From Frankia nepalensis (GTDB taxonomy: Bacteria > Actinomycetota > Actinomycetes > Frankiales > Frankiaceae): 64,000 nt of DNA. This document shows, piece after piece, positions 8,092 to 17,236 of the stretch. The stretch's first letter is position 1, and every line of letters starts with the position of its first letter. The translations under genes were made by a program, and so were the position numbers. The stretch covers positions 1 to 64,000 of the forward strand of contig NZ_JADWYU010000115.1 in assembly GCF_016786325.1 (NCBI RefSeq). The letters are read 5' to 3'. The notes under the pieces are model-generated. The model made no database searches. It was given only the letters and a program-made list of their open reading frames with translations, and was not told the origin of the DNA.

Positions 8092-10761
8092 TCAGCCCAA
8101 CAGAATCATCACCACGGTCGTGAACAGGACGACGGCGGCGATCGCGGCCCGCAGCCAGCGGCGGGCGGCTCGCCTGGACCAGTCGGCGCCGCAGGCCGCC
8201 GCCGCGGGCTCGGCGGCGGCGAGCAGCACCGCTCCGGCCCACAGCGGCACCGCCACCAGGGCGCGGTCCGGCCGGACCACCGCGACGAGCACCGCCGCGG
8301 CGAGCCCGGCCGCGCCCAGCGAGACGGGCAGCAGCAGCGGCGTCCAGCCGTCCGCGGTCAGCCCGGCCGCCGGCCCGCGCCACCGGGTCCTTCGCGGGCC
8401 CGTCGCCGCGCGCGGGCGCCACCGTCCCAGCGCGCCGAACCGGCCACCTGGGCCGAACGTGCCCGGGCGGCCGGGCCGGCCCGGGCCGCCGGGCGACCGC
8501 CTCGCCACCGGCCGGCCGGACCCCGCGGGCCGCCTGGCCGGCCCAACGGGCCCGGCGCGCCCGGCCACCGCGCGGCCCGACGGCCCGGCCGCCTTCGCGA
8601 CCACGGGCGGCGGTGGGGCCGACGACGGGGCGACGATCGGCAGCGGGTTCTCGACCAGCGCCGACGGCGTCACGTCCGGGGCGGCGTCAAGCCTGCCTCG
8701 GCCGCCCACGATGGTGACCCGCGCCAGCGCCAGCACCGACAGCGGGATCGATACCAGCCAGCCGGTGAGCGCCGCCGCCGGGCCGTGCCCGCCGAGGCCG
8801 GTGACCGTGAGGCCGAAGACGACGGCCGCGGCCAGGTACGGCAGCCCGAAGCCGCACCACTCGCCGGCGTCGGTGCCGGTGGCCAGCCGCCCGCCGCCGA
8901 GGACCACCAGCGCCGGCCCGAGCCACACCCCCGCCTGTAGCGCGGCCAGCAGCGGCAGGGCCGCGTCGGCGAGATGGTGCGCCCGCTGCCAGCCGGTGAG
9001 CCCACGCCTCGCCAGCGGGTTGTCGAACAGCAGGATGCGCAGCCGGTCGACGGCGCGCAGGACGGTCAGCCGGGCGGCCGTGGCCGTCGAGCGGGCGGCC
9101 CGAACCATGATCACATCAGGGTGCTGCACGCTCGCCCAGCCCGCGGTGTGCAGCTGATAGGAGGTGCCGGGCTCCTCGGTCCCGCCACGCTCGCTGAACC
9201 CGTCGACGGTCTCGAGCGCGACCCGGCGGTACAGCGTGCCGCCGCCGGCGCCGCCGACCGCGCCGTCGCGGTCCCGCGCCGCGGCGACCAGCTGGGCCAG
9301 CCGGGGGACGGGCCGGTCCGGCAGCGGCCCCTGCCCGGCGGGGCCCGCGCGCCACGCCCCGGCGACCAGTCCGACCTGGGGGTCGCGCAGGTAGCCGAGC
9401 AGCTGATGGGCGGCGTCGGGCGTGACGACGTCTCCTGCGTCGAGCAGGAGGATCGCGTCGCCGTCGGTACGCGCCAGCGCGGCGTTGAGCAGGCCGGGCC
9501 GGCTCGGTGGGCCGTCGGAACGGATCAGGCAGGTGACGTCGAGCTTGCGGGTCAGCGCCTCGACGGACCGCCAGCCGCCGCGGCCCCCGGCTGTCCCCCG
9601 GCCGGGCCCGCCGAGGCCCACGCCGGCGTCCCGACGACCAGCGTCCCGACGACCACCGGCCGGGCCGTCACCGGCGCCCCCGTCCGCGACCCGGGTGTCC
9701 GCGAGCAGGTAGACCCGGTGCGGGTAGGTGATGCCGTGGGCCGAACGCAGGGTCCGGTCCAGGTCGCCGAGGGGCTCGTCACGCAGGACGACGAACACGT
9801 CCAGGGTTCCGGCCGGGGACGGCGGGCGCCGGACGAAGCCCCGGTTCACCCGGCCCGCGCACACCGCCAGCGCCGTGAGCACGAGGTAGAGCGCGAGCTC
9901 GGCGACGAAGCAGATCACGCCGGTGACCCCCGTGCCGCCAAGGTGGCCGGCCCGCCAGCCCAGGTAGGTGGCGCCCGTGAAGACCAGCGCCCCACCGGCG
10001 AGCGGCGCCACGACGCCGGCCGCGGTCCGCCCCTCCGGCGCGAGGTGCCACCCCACCCGGACCGGCGCCGCGACCTCGGTCCCCACCTGCAGGCCGGCGT
10101 CCGTGCCCGCGCCGGTGGTTGGCTCGGTGGCCGCGGCTGCCCCCGCCGCGCCTGGCTCCTCGGCGCCGGCCGGTGCCGCGTCGCCGGTCCCGGCGCCCGC
10201 CGGGCCGACGACGCCGCCGCCCGCGGCACCGTCGCCCACACGGCCGTCGTCCACGGTGGTGTCACTCACCACGCGGCTGGCCACCGTGCCCTCGGGCGCG
10301 CTGGCCGCGCCCGCGGCCGGCGGGTCCGCGTCCGTGACCGTGGCGGCCGCGTCCGTGACCGTGGCGGCCGCGTCCGTGACCGTGGCGGGGCCGGCGGGTG
10401 CCACGGCCGGCTCCGCGCGGCGCGGCGACGGCACGGCGACCGGACGGTTCACCGGCGCGCCGGGAGCGGCTTCCCGTTCCTGGGCGGCCGCCGCCCCCGG
10501 GTCCGCCGGGGACTTCTGGTCCGTGTCGGCCGGTCCGAGGGCGGGCGGGCCCTTGCCCGCCGGGTCGGCGACGCGGGCGCCGGTCGCGCGTCCGGCCCCG
10601 CCACGCCGGCCAGTCGCGCCCCGGCCAGTCGCGCCCCGGTCTGAGGTGCCTCGGCTGGAGATACCCTGACCCGAGGCGCCCTGGTCTGAGGCGTCCTGGG
10701 GGGCCGTGGCCCGGTCGGTCCGACGGGCGGCTCCGTCCCGGTTGGCTCGTCGGCCAGCCAT
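8092..10761 (-). CDS. Membrane glycosyltransferase, GT2/cellulose-synthase-like, with long disordered N-terminus
   Basis: The 889-residue protein starts at an ATG with GGAAGGGG upstream. Residues 1 to about 235 are Ala/Gly/Pro/Asp-rich and contain a triple repeat TVTDAAA. Two membrane helices follow near residues 245-300, then a GT2-like domain (DVFVVLRDEP near 315, AILLLDAGDVVTPDA as the Asp-containing nucleotide-sugar site, LVAGAWRAG, GGTLYRRVALETVDGFSE). The GT domain is interrupted by a roughly 40-residue Gly/Asp/Arg insertion. Further helices lie near 600-700, then a Pro/Arg-rich linker and two helices at the C-terminus. I do not see the QxxRW motif of processive synthases, so a non-processive or divergent enzyme is likely. 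Donor and product are unknown. It converges with the dioxygenase gene. Confidence 0.75.
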   Translation of the reverse strand: MAGRRANRDGAARRTDRATAPQDASDQGASGQGISSRGTSDRGATGRGATGRRGGAGRATGARVADPAGKGPPALGPADTDQKSPADPGAAAAQEREAAPGAPVNRPVAVPSPRRAEPAVAPAGPATVTDAAATVTDAAATVTDADPPAAGAASAPEGTVASRVVSDTTVDDGRVGDGAAGGGVVGPAGAGTGDAAPAGAEEPGAAGAAAATEPTTGAGTDAGLQVGTEVAAPVRVGWHLAPEGRTAAGVVAPLAGGALVFTGATYLGWRAGHLGGTGVTGVICFVAELALYLVLTALAVCAGRVNRGFVRRPPSPAGTLDVFVVLRDEPLGDLDRTLRSAHGITYPHRVYLLADTRVADGGAGDGPAGGRRDAGRRDAGVGLGGPGRGTAGGRGGWRSVEALTRKLDVTCLIRSDGPPSRPGLLNAALARTDGDAILLLDAGDVVTPDAAHQLLGYLRDPQVGLVAGAWRAGPAGQGPLPDRPVPRLAQLVAAARDRDGAVGGAGGGTLYRRVALETVDGFSERGGTEEPGTSYQLHTAGWASVQHPDVIMVRAARSTATAARLTVLRAVDRLRILLFDNPLARRGLTGWQRAHHLADAALPLLAALQAGVWLGPALVVLGGGRLATGTDAGEWCGFGLPYLAAAVVFGLTVTGLGGHGPAAALTGWLVSIPLSVLALARVTIVGGRGRLDAAPDVTPSALVENPLPIVAPSSAPPPPVVAKAAGPSGRAVAGRAGPVGPARRPAGSGRPVARRSPGGPGRPGRPGTFGPGGRFGALGRWRPRAATGPRRTRWRGPAAGLTADGWTPLLLPVSLGAAGLAAAVLVAVVRPDRALVAVPLWAGAVLLAAAEPAAAACGADWSRRAARRWLRAAIAAVVLFTTVVMILLG
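10328..10390. repeat. Triple 21-bp tandem repeat inside the glycosyltransferase gene
   Basis: Three near-identical 21-bp units (GCGTCCGTGACCGTGGCGGCC at 10328, 10349 and 10370, the last diverging at its final bases) code in frame for ATVTDAA repeats in the disordered N-terminal tail. Confidence 0.85.
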
Positions 10762-11180
10762 GCCCACCCCTTCCGAGCACACAGTTTCATAGTCATCACG
10801 GAAGGTAACAGCACAGAAGATCAACGAGGGTAACCCCGCACAGCGCGACGGTCCGCGAGGGCGCCCACGCGCCTCGGCGGAGGCCTGAGGCATGGCGCTG
10901 CCCGACGGGCTGACATATCGTGATCACTTGCGGCATCCGGGCCCACGGCCCGTGGGCCGCCCCTCACCGGCGGCTCCTCGGGCCACCTCATCGCGGACAC
11001 CACATGCCACGCGCCCGACCCGGGCAACAGTGATGGTGTGTCATGCGTTGAGTCAGGTGGCCGAGGAACGGCCGTTGCGCCACGCTGGACGACGACGGAA
11101 GGGATCATGAACGCCTCGGGCGATACCGGCTGTAGTCCGAACCGACCTTTGCGTGTGGGAGCGCCCGCGGAGGTCGAAAG
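10762..11180. other. Divergent control region, glycosyltransferase / CNNM genes
   Basis: This 419-bp gap must hold both promoters. It contains the ribosome-binding sites of the two genes, a near-palindrome GGCCCACGG-C-CCGTGGGCC at 10940-10958, and no gene that I can support. Confidence 0.5.
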
Positions 11181-12893
11181 ATGACCCAGGCGCTCCTTCT
11201 CCTGCTGGGTGTGTTGTTGCTCGCCGGCTGTGGGCTGTTCGTGGCGGCCGAGTTCGCGCTCGTCACGGTCGACCGGGCGAGCGTGGAGCGCGCGGCCGAG
11301 GCCGGCGGCCGCGGGGCGCGCGGCACGCTCAAGGCGCTGCGCACGCTGTCCACCCAGCTCTCCGGTGCCCAGCTGGGCATCACCCTGACGAACCTGGGCA
11401 TCGGCTATCTCGCCCAGCCCGCCCTCGCGGAGCTCATCGACACCCCACTCGGCTGGCTCGGCGTGTCCGAGGGCCTGGCCGACGAGTTCGCCGTGGTGCT
11501 GGCGCTCATCCTGGCGACCGCGCTGACGATGGTCTTCGGCGAACTGGTACCGAAGAACGTGGCGCTTGCCCGCCCGCTGGCGACCGCGGAGGGCACGCAG
11601 CGCTTCCAGCGCGGCTTCACCCAGGCGACCCTGCCCATGATCAAATTTCTGAACGGCGCGGCCAACGTGCTGCTGCACCGGTTCGGGATCAGCCCGCGCG
11701 AGGAGCTCGCCTCGGCGCGCACCGCCCAGGAGCTGTTCTCCCTGGTGGGCAGGTCCGCCGAGCACGGCGCGCTGGCCCGGGAGACCGCGACGCTGGTGCA
11801 GCGCTCGCTGCTGTTCGGCGACCGGACCGCTCAGGACGTGATGACCCCCCGGGTCCGGATGCGTTCGATCAGCGCCGACGAGCCGATCTCGGCCGTCGTC
11901 GAGCTGACCCGGCGCACCGGGCACTCCCGGTTCCCGGTGCTCGGCGAGGACAGCGACGACGTCGTCGGCCTGGTCCACATCAAGCACGCCGTCGCCGTGC
12001 CGGAGGACGCCCGGGCAGAGACCCCGGTACGGACGGTGATGGCGCCCACGGTGACCGTCCCGTCCAGCCTGCCGCTCGAGCCACTGCTGGAGACGCTGCG
12101 CGCCGGCGGGCTGCAGATGGCCATCGTGGTCGACGAGTTCGGTGGCACCGACGGCCTGGTGACCGTCGAGGACCTGATCGAGGAGATCGTTGGCGACGTC
12201 GTCGACGAGCACGACCGGGTGAGCCCGCGCGCCGTCCGCCACCGCGACGGCAGCTGGGCGCTGTCCGGCCTGCTGCGCCCGGAGGAGGCGGAGGAGCTGA
12301 CCGGCGTCCACGTGCCGACCGACGACGCGTACCAGACCCTCGGCGGGCTGATGGCCGCCGCGCTGGGGCGCATCCCGGCGGCCGGCGACACCGTCGAGAT
12401 CGCCGGCGTCCGCTACACCGTCGAGCGGATGGACGGCCGCCGCGTCGACCGCGTCCGGGTGGACCCGCCGGCCGCCGGCCGCTCCCGCGCCGCCGCGGGG
12501 CCCGACGACCCGGACGGCGCCCATGGGCAGGACGACCCGGTCGCCGACGACGACCGGTCACCGGTCGCGACGCACCCGTCCGGCAACGGGCGGCGTCCCG
12601 GTGGGCAGCCGCGCGCCGGCGCGGAGGGCTCCGGCGACCGCCAGGCGGACGACGGGCTCGCGGAGGGTGACACGGTGGTCGACGCCCGCCGGCCGCTGCC
12701 GCCGGCCCACCCACCGCGCGCGCACGGCCGCACCGGCCAGCACGCCGCCGGTGACCACGGACGGTCCCTGTTCCGCGCCGGCGAGGCCGGCGGCCAGGCC
12801 AAAGGTGGCTTCAGGCCGGGCGGGCGGGACCCGCGCGGCCTGAGCTTCGGCGGGCCGGCCGTCGACCGCCTCGGGCGGGAGGGCTGGCGATGA
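11181..12893 (+). CDS. CNNM/CorC-type membrane protein with CBS pair and disordered tail
   Basis: The 570-residue protein belongs to the hemolysin C/CNNM group, whose studied members affect Mg2+ or Co2+ export. Residues 1 to about 200 form the CNNM membrane domain (AEFALVTVDRASVE, LSGAQLGITLTNLGIGYLAQP, FGELVPKNVALARP). A CBS pair follows (MTPRVRMRSISADEP and MAPTVTVPSSLP), with the hallmark IVVDEFGGTDGLVTVEDLIEE, and then a CorC_HlyC domain to about residue 430. The final 140 residues are Gly/Arg/Asp-rich and probably disordered, which is long for the family. GGAGG lies 7 nt before the ATG. The stop overlaps the ATG of the next CNNM gene (ATGA), so the two are translationally coupled. Confidence 0.9.
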   Translation: MTQALLLLLGVLLLAGCGLFVAAEFALVTVDRASVERAAEAGGRGARGTLKALRTLSTQLSGAQLGITLTNLGIGYLAQPALAELIDTPLGWLGVSEGLADEFAVVLALILATALTMVFGELVPKNVALARPLATAEGTQRFQRGFTQATLPMIKFLNGAANVLLHRFGISPREELASARTAQELFSLVGRSAEHGALARETATLVQRSLLFGDRTAQDVMTPRVRMRSISADEPISAVVELTRRTGHSRFPVLGEDSDDVVGLVHIKHAVAVPEDARAETPVRTVMAPTVTVPSSLPLEPLLETLRAGGLQMAIVVDEFGGTDGLVTVEDLIEEIVGDVVDEHDRVSPRAVRHRDGSWALSGLLRPEEAEELTGVHVPTDDAYQTLGGLMAAALGRIPAAGDTVEIAGVRYTVERMDGRRVDRVRVDPPAAGRSRAAAGPDDPDGAHGQDDPVADDDRSPVATHPSGNGRRPGGQPRAGAEGSGDRQADDGLAEGDTVVDARRPLPPAHPPRAHGRTGQHAAGDHGRSLFRAGEAGGQAKGGFRPGGRDPRGLSFGGPAVDRLGREGWR

Positions 12894-13972
12894 GCGACCT
12901 GGTCAAGCTCGGGCTGACGGTGCTCCTGCTGCTGGCGAACGCCCTGTTCGTCGGGTCGGAGTTCGCGCTCATCTCGGCGCGGCGGACGGCGATCGAGCCG
13001 CTCGCGGCGGAGGGGTCATGGGCGGCCAGGATCACACTGCGCGCCATGGAGCACGTCTCGCTCATGCTGGCCGGCTCGCAGCTGGGGATCACGGTCTGCA
13101 CCCTGGGGCTCGGCGCGCTCGCCGAGCCCACCATCGCCCACCTGATCGAGGGCCCGTTCGAGGCGGTCGGCCTGCCCAGCGCGGCCCTGCACCCGGTCGC
13201 GTTCGTGATCGCGCTGGGACTGGTCACCTTCCTGCACGTGGTGATCGGCGAGATGGTGCCGAAGAACATCGCGCTGGCCATGCCGGACCGGGCCGTGCTC
13301 GTCCTCACGCCGCTGCTCGCCGGCTTCGTCTGGCTGCTCCGCCCGGTGATCTTCACGCTCAACTGGGTCGCCAACGCCTGCCTGCGCCTCGTCCGGATCG
13401 AGCCGAAGGACGAGGTCGCGAGCGTCTTCACCCGCGACGAGGTCGCCGGCCTCGTCGACGAGTCGCGCCGGGAGGGCCTGCTCGAGGCCGACGAGCACGG
13501 GCTGGTCAGTGGCGCGCTCGCGTTCGACGAGCGGACCGCGCGCGACGTGCTGCTGCCCCGGGAGGGCCTGGTGACGGTGCCCACCGACATCACGCCGCGC
13601 GAGATCGAGCAGCTGGCGGCGAGCACCGGCTACACCCGCTTCCCGGTGCACGACTTCGCCGGCCGGCTCATCGGCTACCTGCACCTCAAGGACATCCTGG
13701 AGACCCGGCCCGAGCGGCGGGCGTCGCCGGTCGCGGCGAAGTGGCTGCGGCCGCTGACCCACGTCGTCGAGGACGCGACGCTGCGCCAGGCGCTCGCGAC
13801 GATGCAGCGCTCGGGGGCCCACCTGGGCCAGGTGGTCGACGAGCAGGGCGAGTCGCTCGGGCTGGTCGCGCTGGAGGACATCCTGGAGGAGCTCGTCGGC
13901 GAGATCCGCGACGAGGCGGCGCGGCGCCCGCCCCGCCTCGTGGCCGCCCCGGCGACGCCCCGCCCGAGCTGA
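12890..13972 (+). CDS. Second CNNM-type membrane protein with CBS pair
   Basis: The 360-residue paralogue has the same order of features as its neighbour: CNNM membrane domain (SEFALISARRTAIE, LAGSQLGITVCTLGLGALAEP, IGEMVPKNIALAMP) and two CBS motifs (DVLLPREGLVTVPTD and LTHVVEDATLRQAL, then GQVVDEQGESLGLVALEDILEE). It ends directly after the second CBS motif and lacks the CorC_HlyC domain of the first protein. A paired arrangement of one full and one short CNNM protein is common in actinobacteria and suggests a heteromeric membrane complex. The ATG overlaps the preceding stop by 4 bp. A strong hairpin follows at 13981. Confidence 0.9.
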   Translation: MSDLVKLGLTVLLLLANALFVGSEFALISARRTAIEPLAAEGSWAARITLRAMEHVSLMLAGSQLGITVCTLGLGALAEPTIAHLIEGPFEAVGLPSAALHPVAFVIALGLVTFLHVVIGEMVPKNIALAMPDRAVLVLTPLLAGFVWLLRPVIFTLNWVANACLRLVRIEPKDEVASVFTRDEVAGLVDESRREGLLEADEHGLVSGALAFDERTARDVLLPREGLVTVPTDITPREIEQLAASTGYTRFPVHDFAGRLIGYLHLKDILETRPERRASPVAAKWLRPLTHVVEDATLRQALATMQRSGAHLGQVVDEQGESLGLVALEDILEELVGEIRDEAARRPPRLVAAPATPRPS

Positions 13973-13980
13973 CCGGCCGC

Positions 13981-14016
13981 GCTGGAAGCGGATAGGCGCG
14001 GCTACCCGCTTCCAGC
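13981..14016 (+). terminator. Hairpin terminator after the CNNM pair
   Basis: A perfect 11-bp inverted repeat (GCTGGAAGCGG at 13981 and CCGCTTCCAGC at 14006-14016) lies 8 bp after the stop codon of the second CNNM gene. The right arm is repeated once more just downstream. Confidence 0.7.
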
Positions 14017-14174
14017 CCCGCTTCCAGCCGCCTCGGCGCGCCGGGAACGACCGGCCCCGACGCGGTCGCGGTGTTCCCAGGGCCGGCCCCCACCCGCGTC
14101 CACGTGCGCTGTCGGATGAGCGTCATCTGCCAGGTATCAAGGAAATCGAGGTACCCGGCGCGGACGGGGCGGCG

Positions 14175-14180
14175 TAGCGT
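14175..14180 (+). promoter_or_regulatory. Possible -10 box of the kinase gene
   Basis: TAGCGT fits TANNNT. It would start transcription near 14187 and give a leader of about 150 nt before the GTG at 14337. The support is positional only. Confidence 0.3.
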
Positions 14181-14336
14181 GTGGGATCGTGCCGCCTAGG
14201 TCGGTGGCGCGCCTGTTCCGGCAGGCGGCGGCGCCGTCCACGGGAACCGGCGCACCCAGTGCCACGGCGTCCGGCGGGCGCGACATCGACGCGCGTCGTC
14301 ATCTCAACACGACCGGCAAGCAACGGGGAGGAACCG

Positions 14337-17006
14337 GTGGCGGGATCGACTCCACCCCCGGTGCAGGGCAACGCGCCCGCCCCGCTGAACGCCACGGACC
14401 CGCGCCGGCTGGGCAACTACCAGATCGTCGGCCGGCTCGGCCAAGGCGGAATGGGCACCGTCTTCCTTGGTCGCGGCGCAGACGGCGTGGCTGTCGCCAT
14501 CAAGGTGATCAAGCCTGAGCTGGCCGCCGCGCCGGAGTTTCGCAGCCGGTTCCGCCGCGAGGCCGAAAGTGCCCGCCGGGTTCGGCGGTTCACCACCGCC
14601 GCGGTCCTCGACGCCGACCCCGACGGCCCGTCGCCCTACCTGGTGACGGAGTACGTCGAGGGCCCGACGCTGTCGAAGATGGTCGCGCGCCGCGGCCCGA
14701 TGCGCCCGGCCGACCTGGAGCAGCTGGCGCTGTCGGTGGCGACCGCGCTGTCGGCGATCCACGCCGCGGGCATCGTGCACCGCGACCTGACCCCGGCGAA
14801 CGTGCTGCTCTCCCCGGTCGGCCCGAAGGTGATCGACTTCGGGCTGGCGCGCGACTTCGAGGGATCCGGCGAGTTCAGCCGCACCACGAAGCACGCCATC
14901 GGCACCCCGGGATACATGGCGCCCGAGCAGATCCTGGACTCCCCGGTCACCTCCGCGGCGGATGTGTTCGCCTGGGGGGCCATCACCGTCTTCGCCGCCA
15001 CGGGCCGGCCGCCGTTCGGCGAGGGCCGGATCGAGGCGCTGCTCTACCGGATCCTCTACGAGCCCGCGAACATCACCGGCGTCCCCGCTGAGCTCGCCGG
15101 GCTCGTCGACGCGGCGCTGCGCAAGGAGCCCGAGCGGCGCCCCACCGCCGAGGCCCTGCGGATGGCGCTGATGAGCGGCACCAGCCTGCCGGCGGACCCG
15201 GGCAGCGCGGCCCAGCCGACGCCGCCCGAAGGCCGGGGCGGCAAGGACGGCGGGCGGCGGCGGCGGTTCGGCCGCGGCCGCCCCTCAGGCACCGGCGACG
15301 CCCCCGTCAGCGGCGGCGCGCCCGGCTCGGGGTCGCGGGCGGCCGCCACCGGCCTGCTCACCCCGCCGCCGGGAGCTCCCCGGGCGGCGACGACCGCCTC
15401 CGGCGCCCCGCCGGCGCCGACCACGCCAGGCTCGCGCGCCCCCGGCGCCCCGATTCCAGGCACGCCGGCTCCGGGGCCAGCGCGCGGGCCGGCCCCCGGC
15501 CCGCCGCTGCCGCCGCCCCCACGCCCGCCGGCACCTGGTTCGATGGCGTCGGGCTCCCCCACGCCGGCGTCCGAGCAGGCCCCCTTCCGCCCCTGGTCCA
15601 CGCCACCATCCGGTCCGGCGGGGCCGACGGTCAGCCGCCAGGCGCCCCCGTCCCGGCCGGACCTGCCGGTGCCGGAGAGCCGGAACGGGGCCCGCGGATC
15701 CGGCCGGCGCCGGGTGGCCCTGGTCGTCGCCGGGCTGGTGGTACTCGGCGCCGTCGCCGTCGGCGTCCCGCTGGCGCTGTCCGGCGGCGGTGGCGGCGGG
15801 AACGGCGACGTGTCGGCGGCGCGCCGGGCCGAGCTGTCCACCGCGCTGGCCCAGCAGGCCGACGCCCTGCGCGCGAGCGACCCGGAGCGGGCCGCGCGGC
15901 TCAGCCTCGCCGCCTACCGGATCGAGCCGACGGCCGACGCCGAGCGGGCGATGGTCGCCTCGTTCGCCGCGGCCTCCTGGGTCGACCTGCCGGGCACCGC
16001 CGCGGCCTACACCGGCGGCGCGCTGTCGGCCGACGGCCGGTTCGCCGCGGCCACCGACACCAACGGCCACCTGCGGCTGTGGGACCTGTCCAGTCCGGCG
16101 AGCCCGACCCAGGTCGCCGACGTCGCGCTGCCGGCGGGCAGTGGCACGCCGGACGCGGCCGGCCCGCTGTTCCTGCCCGACGCCGGCCTGGTGACCGCCG
16201 GGGCGGTCGGCCACACCTGGACGCTCGGCGACCCGGGCGCCCCCACGGTGGTCGGCGACATCCCCGGGCAGGTCAGTCAGCCGCTACAGCTGTCGGTGTC
16301 CGGCGACGGGAAGCTGCTGGCCATCGCCAACCGGGGCCAGGACATCGAGATCTGGAACCTGTCCAACCCGGCCGCGCCGACCCACGTCGGCTATCGGCGC
16401 ATCCCGGGCATCGTCACCGACATCGCGATCAGCCCGGACGCGCGGATGCTCGCGGTCGCCGAGGTAGACGGCACGGCCACCCTGTTCGACATCACCAACC
16501 CGGCCGATCCGGTCGAGCGAGGGCAGACCGCGGGCCAGAGCCAACAGGTGAACGCCGTCGCCTTCCTCCCCGACAGCAAGCGGCTGGTCACCGGTGGCGA
16601 TGACGGGACGGTCCGGGTCTGGGACCTGGCCGACCCCGCCAGCCCCAAGCAGGTCAACGAGCTGCGTGGCCGCGGTTCCGCCGTGGTCGACGTCGTGCCC
16701 GTCGGGTCCGGCTACCTGGCGAGCGCCGAGGCGGACGGCACGCTGCTCGGCTGGGACCTCGCATCCCCGTCCCCCGCCGGGTTCACGCTCGACAGCGAGA
16801 AGGCGCGCCGTGACCTGGCCGCGGACGGGACCGGGACGCGGCTGCTCAGCGTGCCCGAGGAGGATGCCGGCACGCCGGCGGTCGGGACGACCGACCCGGC
16901 GCAGCTCGTGGCCGTCGCCTGCCAGAACCCGGCGAACCGGATCGACGAGCAGGAGTGGAACGACCGCGTCACCGACCTCGCCTACCAGGACCCCTGCGCG
17001 GGCTGA
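14337..17006 (+). CDS. Transmembrane Ser/Thr protein kinase with extracytoplasmic WD40-like propeller
   Basis: The 889-residue protein starts at a GTG with GGGGAGGA 5 nt upstream. The kinase domain spans roughly residues 25-280 and looks active: Gly loop LGQGGMGTVFLG, VAIKVIKP lysine, a Glu in the RREAESARRV helix, HRDLTPANV, VIDFGLAR and YMAPEQIL. A Pro/Gly/Arg-rich linker of about 170 residues leads to one membrane helix (VALVVAGLVVLGAVAVGVPL, near 459-480). Outside the cell, several WD40-like blades repeat with the pattern WDLSSPASPT / WNLSNPAAPT / FDITNPADPV / WDLADPASPK. Such propellers usually bind protein or ligand, so this is a one-pass receptor kinase; its signal is unknown. The next gene, in the same direction 230 bp away, is another one-pass protein with a sensor-like outer domain. 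Confidence 0.9.
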   Translation: MAGSTPPPVQGNAPAPLNATDPRRLGNYQIVGRLGQGGMGTVFLGRGADGVAVAIKVIKPELAAAPEFRSRFRREAESARRVRRFTTAAVLDADPDGPSPYLVTEYVEGPTLSKMVARRGPMRPADLEQLALSVATALSAIHAAGIVHRDLTPANVLLSPVGPKVIDFGLARDFEGSGEFSRTTKHAIGTPGYMAPEQILDSPVTSAADVFAWGAITVFAATGRPPFGEGRIEALLYRILYEPANITGVPAELAGLVDAALRKEPERRPTAEALRMALMSGTSLPADPGSAAQPTPPEGRGGKDGGRRRRFGRGRPSGTGDAPVSGGAPGSGSRAAATGLLTPPPGAPRAATTASGAPPAPTTPGSRAPGAPIPGTPAPGPARGPAPGPPLPPPPRPPAPGSMASGSPTPASEQAPFRPWSTPPSGPAGPTVSRQAPPSRPDLPVPESRNGARGSGRRRVALVVAGLVVLGAVAVGVPLALSGGGGGGNGDVSAARRAELSTALAQQADALRASDPERAARLSLAAYRIEPTADAERAMVASFAAASWVDLPGTAAAYTGGALSADGRFAAATDTNGHLRLWDLSSPASPTQVADVALPAGSGTPDAAGPLFLPDAGLVTAGAVGHTWTLGDPGAPTVVGDIPGQVSQPLQLSVSGDGKLLAIANRGQDIEIWNLSNPAAPTHVGYRRIPGIVTDIAISPDARMLAVAEVDGTATLFDITNPADPVERGQTAGQSQQVNAVAFLPDSKRLVTGGDDGTVRVWDLADPASPKQVNELRGRGSAVVDVVPVGSGYLASAEADGTLLGWDLASPSPAGFTLDSEKARRDLAADGTGTRLLSVPEEDAGTPAVGTTDPAQLVAVACQNPANRIDEQEWNDRVTDLAYQDPCAG

Positions 17007-17236
17007 GGGAGCGTGTGCGGCAGGTGGCGAATACCCGACAACGGCGGGACCAGGATCTCGTCGGCCGCTGAAGTGGGAGTAGGAAGGCCCGTCCAAGGGC
17101 CGCGGCGCCGGCGAGGGCGCCTGAGGGTGTTACTCACTCAATAAGGACGGCTGACCAGGAATCGCGGGCGACGCTCGGCACACGAGGGGCACGGGCGCGT
17201 TCCGGGGAAGCACGGCAGGAAGCACAGGGGATAGCC

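Larger units (their letters stand above)
13973..14336. other. Intergenic region between CNNM pair and kinase
   Basis: This 364-bp stretch holds the CNNM terminator at 13981-14016, a second partial copy of its right arm (14018-14030), a possible kinase -10 box at 14175 and the kinase leader. Frames open through the leader have no family features. Confidence 0.5.
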
